Shown here piece after piece: positions 44,837 to 54,500 of a DNA stretch of 64,000 nucleotides. The DNA is from CAISCU01 sp051861545 (lineage in GTDB: Bacteria > Bacteroidota > Bacteroidia > UKL13-3). The stretch's first letter is position 1. Each line of letters starts with the position of its first letter. The notes under the pieces were generated by a model. That model saw only the letters and a program-made list of their open reading frames with translations. It was not told the origin of the DNA and did not search any database. A program made the position numbers and the translations under genes. The DNA is taken from assembly GCA_051861545.1 (NCBI GenBank), contig JBIMKP010000019.1, positions 1-64,000 on the forward strand, read 5' to 3'.

Positions 44837-45706
44837 TTGGCTAACTTAAAAGAAGTCCGCATCAGAATCGCATCTGTTAACTCAACTCAACAGATAACCA
44901 AAGCTATGAAGCTGGTTTCTGCTACAAAGTTGAGAAGAGCTCAAAATGCTATCATTCAAATGAGACCTTATTCTCAAAAACTGAATGGCATTTTGTCGAA
45001 CTTGAGCGATTCCATTGATGTCGATTCATTAAAAGTATATTTCAACCAAAAAGAAGTAAAAAATACTTTATTAGTAGTTATTACTTCAGATAGAGGTTTG
45101 TGTGGTTCATTCAACGCAAACGTTATCAAACAAGCTAATGCTTTAATAAAAGAGCAATATGCTGGTAAAAATATCACTATCCTTCCTATAGGAAAAAAAG
45201 CTTTTGAATTCTACGGTAAACAAGGTTATCAAATGATTACTGATTTTAAAGATACTTTCTTGCAATTAAATGCAGAAAATAGCTTTGCAATTGGTGAGTT
45301 TATCCTACAACAATTCAAAAGCGGAAAATTTGATAAGGTTGAAATTATTTACAACCAATTCAAAAATGCTGCTACTCAGATTTTAACTGCTGAACCTTTC
45401 TTACCTATTGTTAAACAAGCTGGTACTGGTTCAGTTCAATCTAAAAATGATTATATTTTTGAACCTTCTAAGGAAGAAATTTTGGAAGAATTAATTCCAA
45501 GAATCCTTAAAACTCAATTATACAAAGCATTATTAGATTCTCAAGCTTCTGAGCATGGTGCACGAATGGTTGCTATGGATAAAGCAACTGAAAACGCCGG
45601 AGATATCATTAAAGGCTTAAAATTAGAATACAATAGAGCTCGTCAGGCTGCTATTACCAAAGAAATCTCTGAAATCGTTGGTGGAGCTGCTGCACTAAGT
45701 AGCTAA
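44837..45706 (+). CDS. atpG: F1Fo ATP synthase subunit gamma
   Basis: 289 residues beginning at TTG 44837; the product (M)ANLKEVRIRIASVNSTQQITKAM matches the universal gamma N-terminus and the next in-frame ATG is 23 codons later, so the TTG is real. The signature near the C-terminus (SEHGARMVAMDKATENA) is present. It forms the central rotor shaft. atpD and atpC do not follow; they must lie elsewhere, as is usual in Bacteroidota. Confidence 0.95.
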   Translation: MANLKEVRIRIASVNSTQQITKAMKLVSATKLRRAQNAIIQMRPYSQKLNGILSNLSDSIDVDSLKVYFNQKEVKNTLLVVITSDRGLCGSFNANVIKQANALIKEQYAGKNITILPIGKKAFEFYGKQGYQMITDFKDTFLQLNAENSFAIGEFILQQFKSGKFDKVEIIYNQFKNAATQILTAEPFLPIVKQAGTGSVQSKNDYIFEPSKEEILEELIPRILKTQLYKALLDSQASEHGARMVAMDKATENAGDIIKGLKLEYNRARQAAITKEISEIVGGAAALSS

Positions 45707-45722
45707 AATAATTCTCAATCTA

Positions 45723-45760
45723 AAAAAATCCCTGTCTACTAGTTAGATGGGGATTTTTTT
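45723..45760 (+). terminator. Terminator of the atp operon
   Basis: AAAAAATCCC pairs with GGGATTTTTT, with inner GTCTA/TAGAT pairs and a following T-run. It begins 17 nt after the atpG stop. Confidence 0.9.
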
Positions 45761-45846
45761 TGCTCGAATACCAAAATATTTTATTTTGAAACTGGGGGTA
45801 AACATAATCATGCCTGTCTTAACTCAATAAGAATAAAATGATTGTT

Positions 45847-45854
45847 TATGTTTG
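45847..45854 (+). promoter_or_regulatory. -7 box TATGTTTG of the ECF sigma gene
   Basis: Fits TAnnTTTG and overlaps an in-frame TTG at 45852, which argues that translation begins at the ATG at 45867 and not at that TTG. Confidence 0.55.
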
Positions 45855-45866
45855 CCGGATTCAACC

Positions 45867-46442
45867 ATGATCATTCATTCTGATTCTTACTCCTGGACTG
45901 ATATAAAAAATGGCAGCGAGCCGGCGTTTGAGCATTTCTTCAAACTCCACTACCAAGAGCTTTGCCGTTTTGCATACAGTTTTGTTGGAGATAAAGATGA
46001 AGCAGAAGAAATGGTACAACAAGTTTTTTTTAACCTTTGGGCGAAGCGTGAAGTTATGCAACTCAGCTCCTCCCTCCGCTCCTATTTATTTGGCGCTGTA
46101 AGAAATACAAGCCTCAATAGAATTGAACATGCTCAAGTAAAAATGAAGCATGAAGCGAGTTATTCGGGTGAACATTTAAGTTCATCCAATCTTTCTGCAG
46201 AACGAATTTTAAGCAAAGAACTGGATACCTTAATTAAGGAAAGTATTGAAGCACTTCCTGACCAATGTAGATTGGTTTTTGGTATGAGCCGATTTGAAAA
46301 CTTAAAATACTCAGAAATTGCTAAACAATTAGGAATCTCTGTAAAAACAGTAGAAAAACACATGGGTAGAGCCTTAAAAGAACTTAGAGAAAAGCTTAAG
46401 GACTATTTAGAACTGATTATACTCTTACTACTAATCAATTAA
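45867..46442 (+). CDS. ECF-type RNA polymerase sigma factor
   Basis: 191 residues from the ATG at 45867. Sigma region 2 (AFEHFFKLHYQELCRFAYSFVGDKDEAEEMVQQVFFNLW) and region 4 (ALPDQCRLVFGMSRFENLKYSEIAKQLGISVKTVEKHMGRALKELR) identify the Bacteroidota ECF family normally paired with FecR anti-sigma factors. It should direct transcription of a small regulon including its own operon. The stop lies 2 bp before the fecR start. Confidence 0.93.
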   Translation: MIIHSDSYSWTDIKNGSEPAFEHFFKLHYQELCRFAYSFVGDKDEAEEMVQQVFFNLWAKREVMQLSSSLRSYLFGAVRNTSLNRIEHAQVKMKHEASYSGEHLSSSNLSAERILSKELDTLIKESIEALPDQCRLVFGMSRFENLKYSEIAKQLGISVKTVEKHMGRALKELREKLKDYLELIILLLLIN

Positions 46443-46444
46443 TA

Positions 46445-47413
46445 ATGAATAAAGAAGAACAAGACATATTAATTGCAAAAGTAATTTGTGGTGAAGCAAG
46501 TTTGGAAGAATTAAATCAATTTAACAAATTATTAGCTTCTGACTCTAACTTAAAAAATGAGTTTGAAAAAAGCAAAATTGCGCTTAACAAATTTAAGGAA
46601 ATACCTGAATTTGATACGGAGGCAGCTTGGTTAAAAATGAAGAGCCAAATTTCAAAAAAACCAGGAAAAAAGTTTCAGCTTAATCCATTAATTAGAACCA
46701 TTGCGGCAAGTTTAATCATTGTTGGTATTGGAAGTTTACTTTTGGTTAAAATCAAACAAAGCCAAAATAAAATAACTGTTGCAACTCAAAATCAAACAAC
46801 AAAAGAAAAACTGCCAGATGGAAGCCAAATTAGTTTAAATGAAGCTTCAAGTATTGAATATGACTTCTCTAAGAAAGAAAACAGAACTATTAAGTTAAAA
46901 GGTGAGGCCTTCTTTGAAGTAGTTCATGACGAGAATAAACCTTTTATTGTAGAAGTTGATGACTTAACAATAACAGACATTGGAACATCATTTTTAGTAA
47001 GTGAAAATGAAAAACTTAATGAGGTAACTGTAAGTGTTGAAGAAGGAATAGTTTTATTAGAACAAAACAAAACAAAAATGGAGCTAATTGCTGGTGAAAA
47101 AGCAATTTATAATGCAGAAACAGGTAAAATAGATAAACTAAAAATCAATCATAAAATACGACCTCTTTATGCATCGAAAATTTTAAAATTCAACAGAACT
47201 CCATTGATAGATGCCATTGAAGACATCAATTCAATTTATGGAACCAATATTATAATTAGTACCAAACAAATCCAATCTTGCGAAATAACTGCCAGTTTTA
47301 CCGATGAAAATCCGGACATCGTATTACAAGTTATTTGCGAAACCCTTCATTTAGATATGAAAAAGAACAACACTCAGATTATTCTTAGTGGAATTGGATG
47401 TAATCAACCTTAG
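46445..47413 (+). CDS. FecR-family anti-sigma factor
   Basis: 322 residues: cytoplasmic N-terminal part, a single membrane helix (about 78-101), the periplasmic FecR domain (EKLPDGSQISLNEASSIEYDFSKKENRTIKLKGEAFFEV, DIGTSFLV) and a C-terminal DUF4974 (TPLIDAIEDINSIYGTNIII). It should hold the sigma factor and release it when an outer-membrane partner signals through an STN domain. The protein encoded next has such a domain. Confidence 0.92.
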   Translation: MNKEEQDILIAKVICGEASLEELNQFNKLLASDSNLKNEFEKSKIALNKFKEIPEFDTEAAWLKMKSQISKKPGKKFQLNPLIRTIAASLIIVGIGSLLLVKIKQSQNKITVATQNQTTKEKLPDGSQISLNEASSIEYDFSKKENRTIKLKGEAFFEVVHDENKPFIVEVDDLTITDIGTSFLVSENEKLNEVTVSVEEGIVLLEQNKTKMELIAGEKAIYNAETGKIDKLKINHKIRPLYASKILKFNRTPLIDAIEDINSIYGTNIIISTKQIQSCEITASFTDENPDIVLQVICETLHLDMKKNNTQIILSGIGCNQP

Positions 47414-47418
47414 TAAAA

Positions 47419-49440
47419 ATGAAAACAAAAAATTTAATTATCTGCATATTAATCATATGCTCCGGAATAATTCGCGCCCAAAGCATCAAACCATTTCTTG
47501 AAAAAGAAGTAAGCTTAAATCTCACAAATGAAAAAACTGCAATAGTCCTTGAAAAATTAGAACAAGCTGGTGGATTTCATTTTTCATACCCTTCAAACTT
47601 GATAAACTCAACTAAAGAAATTTCAATTCAAGTTAAAAATAAAACAATAAGAGAATGTCTATTGATAATTTTTAAAAAGGAAATCGATTTTAAACAAAAA
47701 GGAAACTATATCATTTTACAAAAAGCCAAAGAAGCTAAGGCTGATAAGGTAATTATTAAAGGCTATGTAAGTGATTCACAAAATGGAAAAAAAATTGCAA
47801 GAGCTTCAGTTTACGACAAACAAACTCTGGCATCAACAACAAGTAATGATTACGGCTATTATGAGATTGAAATTCCAGGAAACAAAACGTCAGAAATTAC
47901 CGTAAACAAGGAATCATACCAAGACACGCTAATAAAACTAAACAACTTAGATGATATACAAAATCTGAGTATTAAGCCTACAGATTCTTTATTGTACAAT
48001 TCTGATTCAGCCAAATTAAATAGAGCTATAATTGAAGTAAAACAGCTTGGAAAAGACATATGGTTAGAAACAAAATCATTGATTCACTCTATCAATATTA
48101 AAGATACGCTATTTAGAAAAAGTCAGGTTAGCTTTTTACCATTTATCGGAACAAATGGAGCACTTTCTGCTAATGTTGTAAATGATGTTTCTTTTAATAT
48201 TCTTGGAGGTATTTCTAAAGGAGTAAATGCGACAGAAATTGGGTCTATTTTGAACCTAGTTAATGGAAATGTTAAAGGTGTGCAAATATGTGGTATAAGT
48301 AATTTAGTAAACGGCAATGTAACAGGGCTTCAAATAGCTGGAATTAATAATACCAATAGAGGTCTAACTAAAGGAATACAAATTGCAGGTATTACCAATT
48401 TGAACTTGGATACAATGACAGGAATTCAATTTGCCGGTATAAATAATATCAACTTAAAACATACGGAAGGAACTCAATTTGCTGGAATATTTAATATAAA
48501 TAAAATACATACAAAAGGACCAGAATTCGCTGGTTTATTTAATGTAAGTGAAATCTATCAAGGTAAATTAAGAATGGCAGGATTATTCAACTTTTCAAGA
48601 AAAGAAAGTGTATCAAATGATTTTGCAGGATTGTTTAATATCAATGAAAGTTCGAAAGGAAAAGTAATAGCTGCTGGAATATTTAATGTCACTAAAGACA
48701 GCAACAGTGCTATATGTTTAGCAGGATTATTTAATACGACTCAAATTTATAATGGGCATTTTAGAGCAGCAGGATTATTTAATAATGGTGAAACAAATTT
48801 TAGATCAACTGATTTAGCCGGATTATTTAATGTAAACAAAAGGGTTAATAAAGGAATTCAAATTGCAGGACTGGCAAACATTTGCAAAGAAAATGATGGC
48901 ATTCAGATTGCGCCATTTAACTTCTGCAAAGATTCATATGGCATTCCTATTGGCGTTTTAAGTTTTGTTAGAAATGGTGTTCATCAAATAGAATATTCAA
49001 GAAATGAAAACCAAATGAATGAAATCAGGCTAAGAACGGGTGTAAAGAAATTTACAAATGAACTAATAGCAGGATTCGAAAACTTTAATACCCAGCAACA
49101 AAAATGGTATGTTGGTTATGGTATTAGCAGCAGTTATAGGATAAGCAATAAATTTAATTTTGAAACAGGCATATCAACTTACCAGATAAACAATAAGGAT
49201 TGGAATACCCATGTTTCATTGCTGAACAAGTTAAACCTAGCAATTGAGTTAAGACCAGCAAGCAGCTTAGGAATATTTATAGGACCAACAATGAACCTAT
49301 TTGTATTGAATGATAATTCACTGCAATATGAAGCCTTAAAAAGTTTAGTGCCAACAAAAACTTGGATAAACAATGAGAACAACAAAGGTGTTCATGTTAT
49401 TGGCTGGTTTGGCTGGCGCGCAGGTATCAGATTATTTTAA
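47419..49440 (+). CDS. STN-domain protein with LA_2272-like surface repeats
   Basis: 673 residues. Signal peptide (about 1-20); STN/secretin-like domain (about 25-110, with EKLEQAGGFHFSYPSNLINSTKEISI and IRECLLIIFKKE) as found at the N-terminus of FecA/SusC-type receptors; a carboxypeptidase-regulatory-like sandwich (about 113-175); a linker; then about 13-14 repeats of 18-22 residues (about 270-505) built on GIQIAGIxN / FAGLFNxN, as in the LA_2272 surface repeat family; finally a beta-rich end (about 530-673). No plug and no TonB-receptor barrel can be seen. It lies 5 bp after fecR, so it should be the signalling partner of the sigma/anti-sigma pair. The repeat section may form a beta-solenoid on the cell surface. 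Confidence 0.75.
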   Translation: MKTKNLIICILIICSGIIRAQSIKPFLEKEVSLNLTNEKTAIVLEKLEQAGGFHFSYPSNLINSTKEISIQVKNKTIRECLLIIFKKEIDFKQKGNYIILQKAKEAKADKVIIKGYVSDSQNGKKIARASVYDKQTLASTTSNDYGYYEIEIPGNKTSEITVNKESYQDTLIKLNNLDDIQNLSIKPTDSLLYNSDSAKLNRAIIEVKQLGKDIWLETKSLIHSINIKDTLFRKSQVSFLPFIGTNGALSANVVNDVSFNILGGISKGVNATEIGSILNLVNGNVKGVQICGISNLVNGNVTGLQIAGINNTNRGLTKGIQIAGITNLNLDTMTGIQFAGINNINLKHTEGTQFAGIFNINKIHTKGPEFAGLFNVSEIYQGKLRMAGLFNFSRKESVSNDFAGLFNINESSKGKVIAAGIFNVTKDSNSAICLAGLFNTTQIYNGHFRAAGLFNNGETNFRSTDLAGLFNVNKRVNKGIQIAGLANICKENDGIQIAPFNFCKDSYGIPIGVLSFVRNGVHQIEYSRNENQMNEIRLRTGVKKFTNELIAGFENFNTQQQKWYVGYGISSSYRISNKFNFETGISTYQINNKDWNTHVSLLNKLNLAIELRPASSLGIFIGPTMNLFVLNDNSLQYEALKSLVPTKTWINNENNKGVHVIGWFGWRAGIRLF

Positions 49441-49514
49441 ATTGAAAAATCAAACTAAAATTGGTTTATGATAAAATAAAACAACTAATTTGAAATAAAA
49501 TTAGTTTGAAAGTT

Positions 49515-49862
49515 ATGCCTTTAGATATCAGTATTAGTTCAGAAGTGATTCTAAGTCTTGAAAATTTCATTGAAGCAATTAGACCGGAAGAAGAAATCAG
49601 AAGTCAATTAGACTATTGCTATAAGATAGAAAATCAAAGTATTATAATTCTCTCAAAAAGGCCTTTTTTCAAAGATAAAAATAAAATAATTGAATCAAAT
49701 ATTGCTAAAACAACCTATGTCCAAAAGACTAAAAAATGGAAAATATTTTGGTGGAGAGCTAGCGGAAACTGGGACCCATATACAGCAAAACCATTAGTAA
49801 ATAGCTTTGATGAATTTATAGACACTGTGGCACAAGATGAACATTATTGCTTTTTTGGATAA
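49515..49862 (+). CDS. DUF3024 protein
   Basis: 115 residues from the ATG at 49515 (an in-frame TTG at 49506 is less likely). It matches DUF3024: IRPEEEIRSQLDYCYKIENQSI, IAKTTYVQKTKKWKIFWWRASGNW and the ending DEHYCFFG. The family is small, cytoplasmic and of unknown function. It stands alone before two unknown genes. Confidence 0.75.
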   Translation: MPLDISISSEVILSLENFIEAIRPEEEIRSQLDYCYKIENQSIIILSKRPFFKDKNKIIESNIAKTTYVQKTKKWKIFWWRASGNWDPYTAKPLVNSFDEFIDTVAQDEHYCFFG

Positions 49863-49880
49863 TCTTTCTAATTTTATAGA

Positions 49881-50279
49881 ATGCTTACCAAATACCAATC
49901 ATATTTAGTTATAAGTGCCATTATTGCCATATTGGGCATAACTATTTATTCCGCTTTTTGGGGACCTAGTGCTGAGTTAAATTCTGCAATAAAAGATTTA
50001 AAAAACGCAAGGGAAGAAATCGCAAAAACTCAACAAAATTTAGATAGTATTTTATCAAATACACAAATTGTTTTAGATAGAAATGTAGGCTTCAAAAATT
50101 ATATTCATGCTGTTGATAGTATTGTTAAAGCATCGGATGCAATTAGCAGAAGCAGAGAAACAAAATACCTTCAATCTTTAAATAAATTAGAAAAAAGCAT
50201 CACTCATCTAAAGAGTGACTTAGCAAAATTCAATGATAAATTACCGGAGCCTGAAAATGGTGAAATGGAATCAAAATAA
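49881..50279 (+). CDS. Membrane-anchored coiled-coil protein, unknown
   Basis: 132 residues: one N-terminal membrane helix (about 8-28), then a long heptad-rich helix (SAELNSAIKDLKNAREEIAKTQQNLDSIL and ESKYLQSLNKLEKSITHLKSDL-like parts), presumably periplasmic. No family is recognised. The following gene has a related plan but opposite topology, and the two are 7 bp apart, so they may form one complex. Confidence 0.55.
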   Translation: MLTKYQSYLVISAIIAILGITIYSAFWGPSAELNSAIKDLKNAREEIAKTQQNLDSILSNTQIVLDRNVGFKNYIHAVDSIVKASDAISRSRETKYLQSLNKLEKSITHLKSDLAKFNDKLPEPENGEMESK

Positions 50280-50286
50280 ATTTAAA

Positions 50287-50844
50287 ATGAAATTCAAATT
50301 CATTATTTTACTTATGATGTTTGGAATTACTATGTCAAGTACTGCCCAAACCGGCTCGCAGAAATACTATAGAGACTGCACCAATATTAAAAATTACTAT
50401 GCTAATAAAGGTGATACAGTAGTATTTAATTGTGACAGCATAAGATTATACAATCCACCAACTTTTGCCAACATGCAAAAAGCTTACTCTCGTTTGTATA
50501 ATACAAGTAATGAATTGATATTAAAAACAGATTCAGCGAGTTTAATATTTAAAAATTTGTATGAGGAAAAATCAAGAGCTTACGATGTTTTACAACAATC
50601 ATATTCTCAGTTTAAACAAAATACAGAAAATCATATTTTGGCAACAGATTCAAACATGTTAGTTATTAAAAACAATACCTTGAATGCAAAAATTCAGTTA
50701 GAAAAGGCTGATAGTTTCATTGTTTCAGGCATGCAAAAGATTGAAAAATTCAATAACAACCTTTGGAAAATGAAACTAAAATATGCAGGAATTGGATTTT
50801 TAGGAGGTTTAATAACAGGTGCTTTTTTAGTTGTTATGTTTTAA
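50287..50844 (+). CDS. Exported coiled-coil protein with C-terminal membrane helix, unknown
   Basis: 185 residues from the ATG at 50287, whose first 20 residues form a signal peptide (ITMSSTAQ); a frame open from 50233 would bury it. A mostly helical middle with repeated Asp-Ser and Asn-rich turns (TDSASLIF, ATDSNML) leads to a C-terminal membrane helix (YAGIGFLGGLITGAFLVVMF). Function unknown. Likely co-transcribed with the gene before it. Confidence 0.55.
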   Translation: MKFKFIILLMMFGITMSSTAQTGSQKYYRDCTNIKNYYANKGDTVVFNCDSIRLYNPPTFANMQKAYSRLYNTSNELILKTDSASLIFKNLYEEKSRAYDVLQQSYSQFKQNTENHILATDSNMLVIKNNTLNAKIQLEKADSFIVSGMQKIEKFNNNLWKMKLKYAGIGFLGGLITGAFLVVMF

Positions 50845-50952
50845 CAGGTAAAATATAACGTTACCAGTAGTAAATTATATAAATCTTTGCTTGTTTGAGA
50901 AATATTATCAAAAGGTTTTAGGATAGCAATTTCCCTATTTTGTAAAAATGAA

Positions 50953-51103
50953 GACCCCGAAAGGTGGTCTCATGTTTATAGAAAAATGTGCTAAATGAAT
51001 TCCCTCCAAATCTGCACCACGCGGACCTTCGGTCCGCGTGGTGCAGATTTGGAGGGTGTTCCTTCGTATTTAATTTTCTATAATAATGTCATCCATTCTG
51101 GAT
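50953..51103. repeat. Three-hairpin palindromic element, copy B
   Basis: The central part is a perfect hairpin with 26-bp arms (51002-51027 and 51031-51056) and loop TTC. It is flanked by TTTATAGAAAA (left) and TTTTCTATAAT (right), which can pair with each other, and by small end hairpins (GACC...GGTGGTC and ATCCATTCTGGAT). The ends match copies at 9865 and 63078. Confidence 0.9.
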
Positions 51104-51240
51104 TTTTAGAACTTGCTAGAAGAAACATAACACAAAATTTCATTTTTAGTAGTTTAGTTTGATTTAAATGAATAATAATCACCAAAAAAAATACAATAAT
51201 TTTGTTTTTAGGTAAAGCAGTGAGTAATCGTATAATATTT

Positions 51241-51574
51241 AGGGCTTGCTGAAAAAGACAGAAACAGGTCAGATTTTAGGCGCTGCCAAAGTATACCGAA
51301 TGCATTTTGTTAAAGTCCAATAAATTGGCCTAAACAAAATTGCCTCGGTATTAAACTGTTTGATTTCCATTTTGTGTTTAAGATGTATATATAATACTTC
51401 AATTTGGCAGCAACGACAAAGATGACCTTGTTTCTGTTTTTAGGTAAATTGAAAACGAAATAGAATTGGTGCAAAGAATTTAAAGTAATTGTTCTTAAAA
51501 GCTTGCATTTAAATTATAAAAAATCAATTCAATTGACTGATAATAAATACTATAAATGATTTTCAGCAGGCCCT
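51241..51574. mobile_element. MITE-like element, 334 bp
   Basis: Terminal inverted repeats AGGGCTTGCTGAAAA (51241-51255) and TTTTCAGCAGGCCCT (51560-51574) differ at one of 15 positions and are flanked by ATTT on both sides (51237-51240, 51575-51578), a possible 4-bp target duplication. The interior has no frame of note but holds nested inverted repeats (51252-51290 with 51403-51441; TACCGA/TCGGTA and ATTTTGTT/AACAAAAT nearer the centre). Fits a non-autonomous transposon derivative; the mobilising IS family is not identified. Confidence 0.65.
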
Positions 51575-51582
51575 ATTTATCA

Positions 51583-54500
51583 TCACTCAGATTTTGTAGC
51601 TTTCCAATTTTGAAAAAACACAAAAAACTCTGATTTTAAATCCTCGGTAAGTCTCGAAAAACCAAGCATATTAGCAGCTAGAACAATTGCATCATCATCT
51701 TGAATTTGATAAGCTTCTGAAACAACTTTAGTAAAAGCTTTTGAAACTTCTTCTTGCGAAATGAATTCTGTTTTTCTTGAAGGTGCTGCTAATGAAGAAC
51801 GGTCACGAACCTCAATTTCACGCTCATCAATATGAAATAAAAAATCAGCCTTTTTAATAAACATTTTGTTTTGATGTGCAAATACTGCTGCATCCTCTAA
51901 GTGAGTTCTGATTCTGCTTCCTAATCTCGTTATACCTAGTGCCTCAATAATTCGTCGACCTGCTTCTTCTATGTGCACTGGAGCCTCTACTTCTACAACT
52001 AAAAGCAACCATTGGGCTACCATAGCTAATGGCAGTTGATGAATCTCTTTACCATTAGCATGAATATCTAGCTTGGCAAGCTCATATTGTTTAACTATAT
52101 GCTTTTCGTTTTTTACAGATTCACGTATAATTATCGGTTCTTTAGTTTTGCTTTCTAGAGCAGCTTGAGGCTTATTTCTATCAAGCATTGCCTTTTCTAT
52201 GGCTTCAATTGTTCTTTTGGTTTCTCTATCAGCATTTGCAAACCAATCGGTACTCCATATTCGGTGAATGGTCCAACCCATGCCTTCTAAAACTTGCTGC
52301 CGTAATCTATCTCTATCTCTTGCAGAACGAGCAGAATGGTACATTCTTCCATCACATTCAATACCTAAAATGTAATTCCCATTTTTATCTCTTGCTGCTA
52401 AATCAATAAAAAAGCCATTGGCCCCAACCTGATGTACAATATCATAACCAAATTCTCTCAATTTTTCAGCAACATGAATTTCAAAGAAACTATCAGCAGA
52501 ACGACCTGTTTCTTTAGACATATTTAGGTTACCATTTTCAGCATAAAAAAGAAAATTCTTCAGTGCTTTTACTCCCAAAGATTGTGTTTTACTTATATCA
52601 ATATCTTCTGCTTTAATATTTGTAAATACTTCACAACATTGTCGTGCTCGAGTAATTAAAACATTTAATCTCCTCTCCCCTCCTATGCCATTTAATGGAC
52701 CAAAACTCATAGCCAAATAACCTTCTTTAGTTTTTCCATAACCAATCGAAATAAAAATTACATCTCTTTCATCTCCCTGCACATTTTCCAAGTTTTTAAT
52801 GAATAATGGCTCATCTACATGCGATTGAATATAATTTTCAAGTTCAGGATATTCCTTTCTAGCTTGCTCAAACAAATTCTCTAAAACCTCTTTTTGTGCA
52901 TTACTAAATGAAACTATACCTAGGCTAAGTTTAGGGTAATTTCTTATATGAGTTAAAATTGCTTCAATTACTATTGCAGCCTCCATTTTATTACTTCGGC
53001 TTTGCCCTCTATCATAAAATGTTTCTGGATGATGGCGAAGTTTTAGTCCTAATTTTTCATGATTTGCAGCACTAGGAAATACTATTAAACGGTTATCATA
53101 AAATTCAAAATTTGATACTTTTATTAAAGATTCATGTTTACTTCTATAATGCCACCTAAGCATTCCGCCACCAATTCCCTTTGCATCTGCCAAACCCAAA
53201 ATACTTTCAATATCTAAAGTTAAACTTTCTTCCTCATCAATCTCTTCAGAAATTGTTTCAAAGAAATTAGTTGGAGGTAATTGTTTTGAATCGCCAACTA
53301 CAACTAATTGTTTTCCTCTTAAAATTGCACCTAAAGCTTCAACAGGTTTTACTTGTGAAGCTTCATCAAAAATCACCAAATCAAAATTCAATAATCCAGG
53401 AGGAATATAAGTAGCAATAGACATCGGACTCATCATAAAAACTGGTTTTATATCTTGAATCGCCAAACCTGCTTGTTCAATAAGTTTTCGTAAAGGAAGA
53501 TGTCTGATTTTTTTATTCATCTCGGTTCTTAAAATCATCATTTGTCCACCTGCCATTGCGTTTGGCAAGGTATTAAAGTGAGTTAAAGAAGCCTTAGCCC
53601 TGTTTAATAAAAAATTCAGTTTATCTTCTTCTTTGAATTTATTTATTAATTCCTCATGTCGGTTTCTATCAAAACGTTTTAAAACCTCATTAGAATTAAT
53701 TGCTTTTTCATACAAGGTTTCAAGCCAAGCATTTTTAAAGCTCATACGTAAATAATCAGCAGCCAAATTCCAATTTAAACACAATGGAATAATATAATTT
53801 AAATTCCTTTCTTGAATTAAATCCAATGAATTATTCCAAGAACAAACCATATTTAAATCTTGAATTTCTGGTAACAATCTTTGAAACCATTTCTCTATTT
53901 CTACTGATTTCATTGCCCCCAAAGAACCCTTTATTTCTTCATCAAATTCTATTGAATTCTTCCAATTTTGCCATGATAAATTGAAAGATTCTAAAAGCTT
54001 ATCAAGTTCTATCTTTAAGCTTAAGGCCTTTGATTTATCTGATGGAATAGTTTTAAATACTTCAAAAGGAAAATCCATTTGAAAAAAACTAAACATAAAT
54101 TCATTTATCTTCTCTAATTCCTTAAAACTACGATTAGATTTTTCCCATTTAGTTTTAAATAAATTCTCTGCAAGTATCTTATTCGAATCAATGATTGCTA
54201 TATCTTTTTGTGCAAGAATAATTTCATCAATTATGGCAAGAATTTCAGAATCCTTAGGTTTTTGAATGGTTTTTGAATAAGAGAGAAAAAGCTTTTTTGC
54301 TTTTCTAAAATCGGAAATAATAAATTTATACCATTTATGATGATGAGTTTCATAAATTGATTTTACTTCAGCCCAATCTTGTTGCAAAACCTCATCCTTC
54401 ATCTTTGTTAAAACTGATAAAGAAAAAGATTCAAACTTTAATCCAGCACTAATTAAATTTTTGAGATTATCCTGTTTAAGATGCCAGCTGTTATTTTGAA

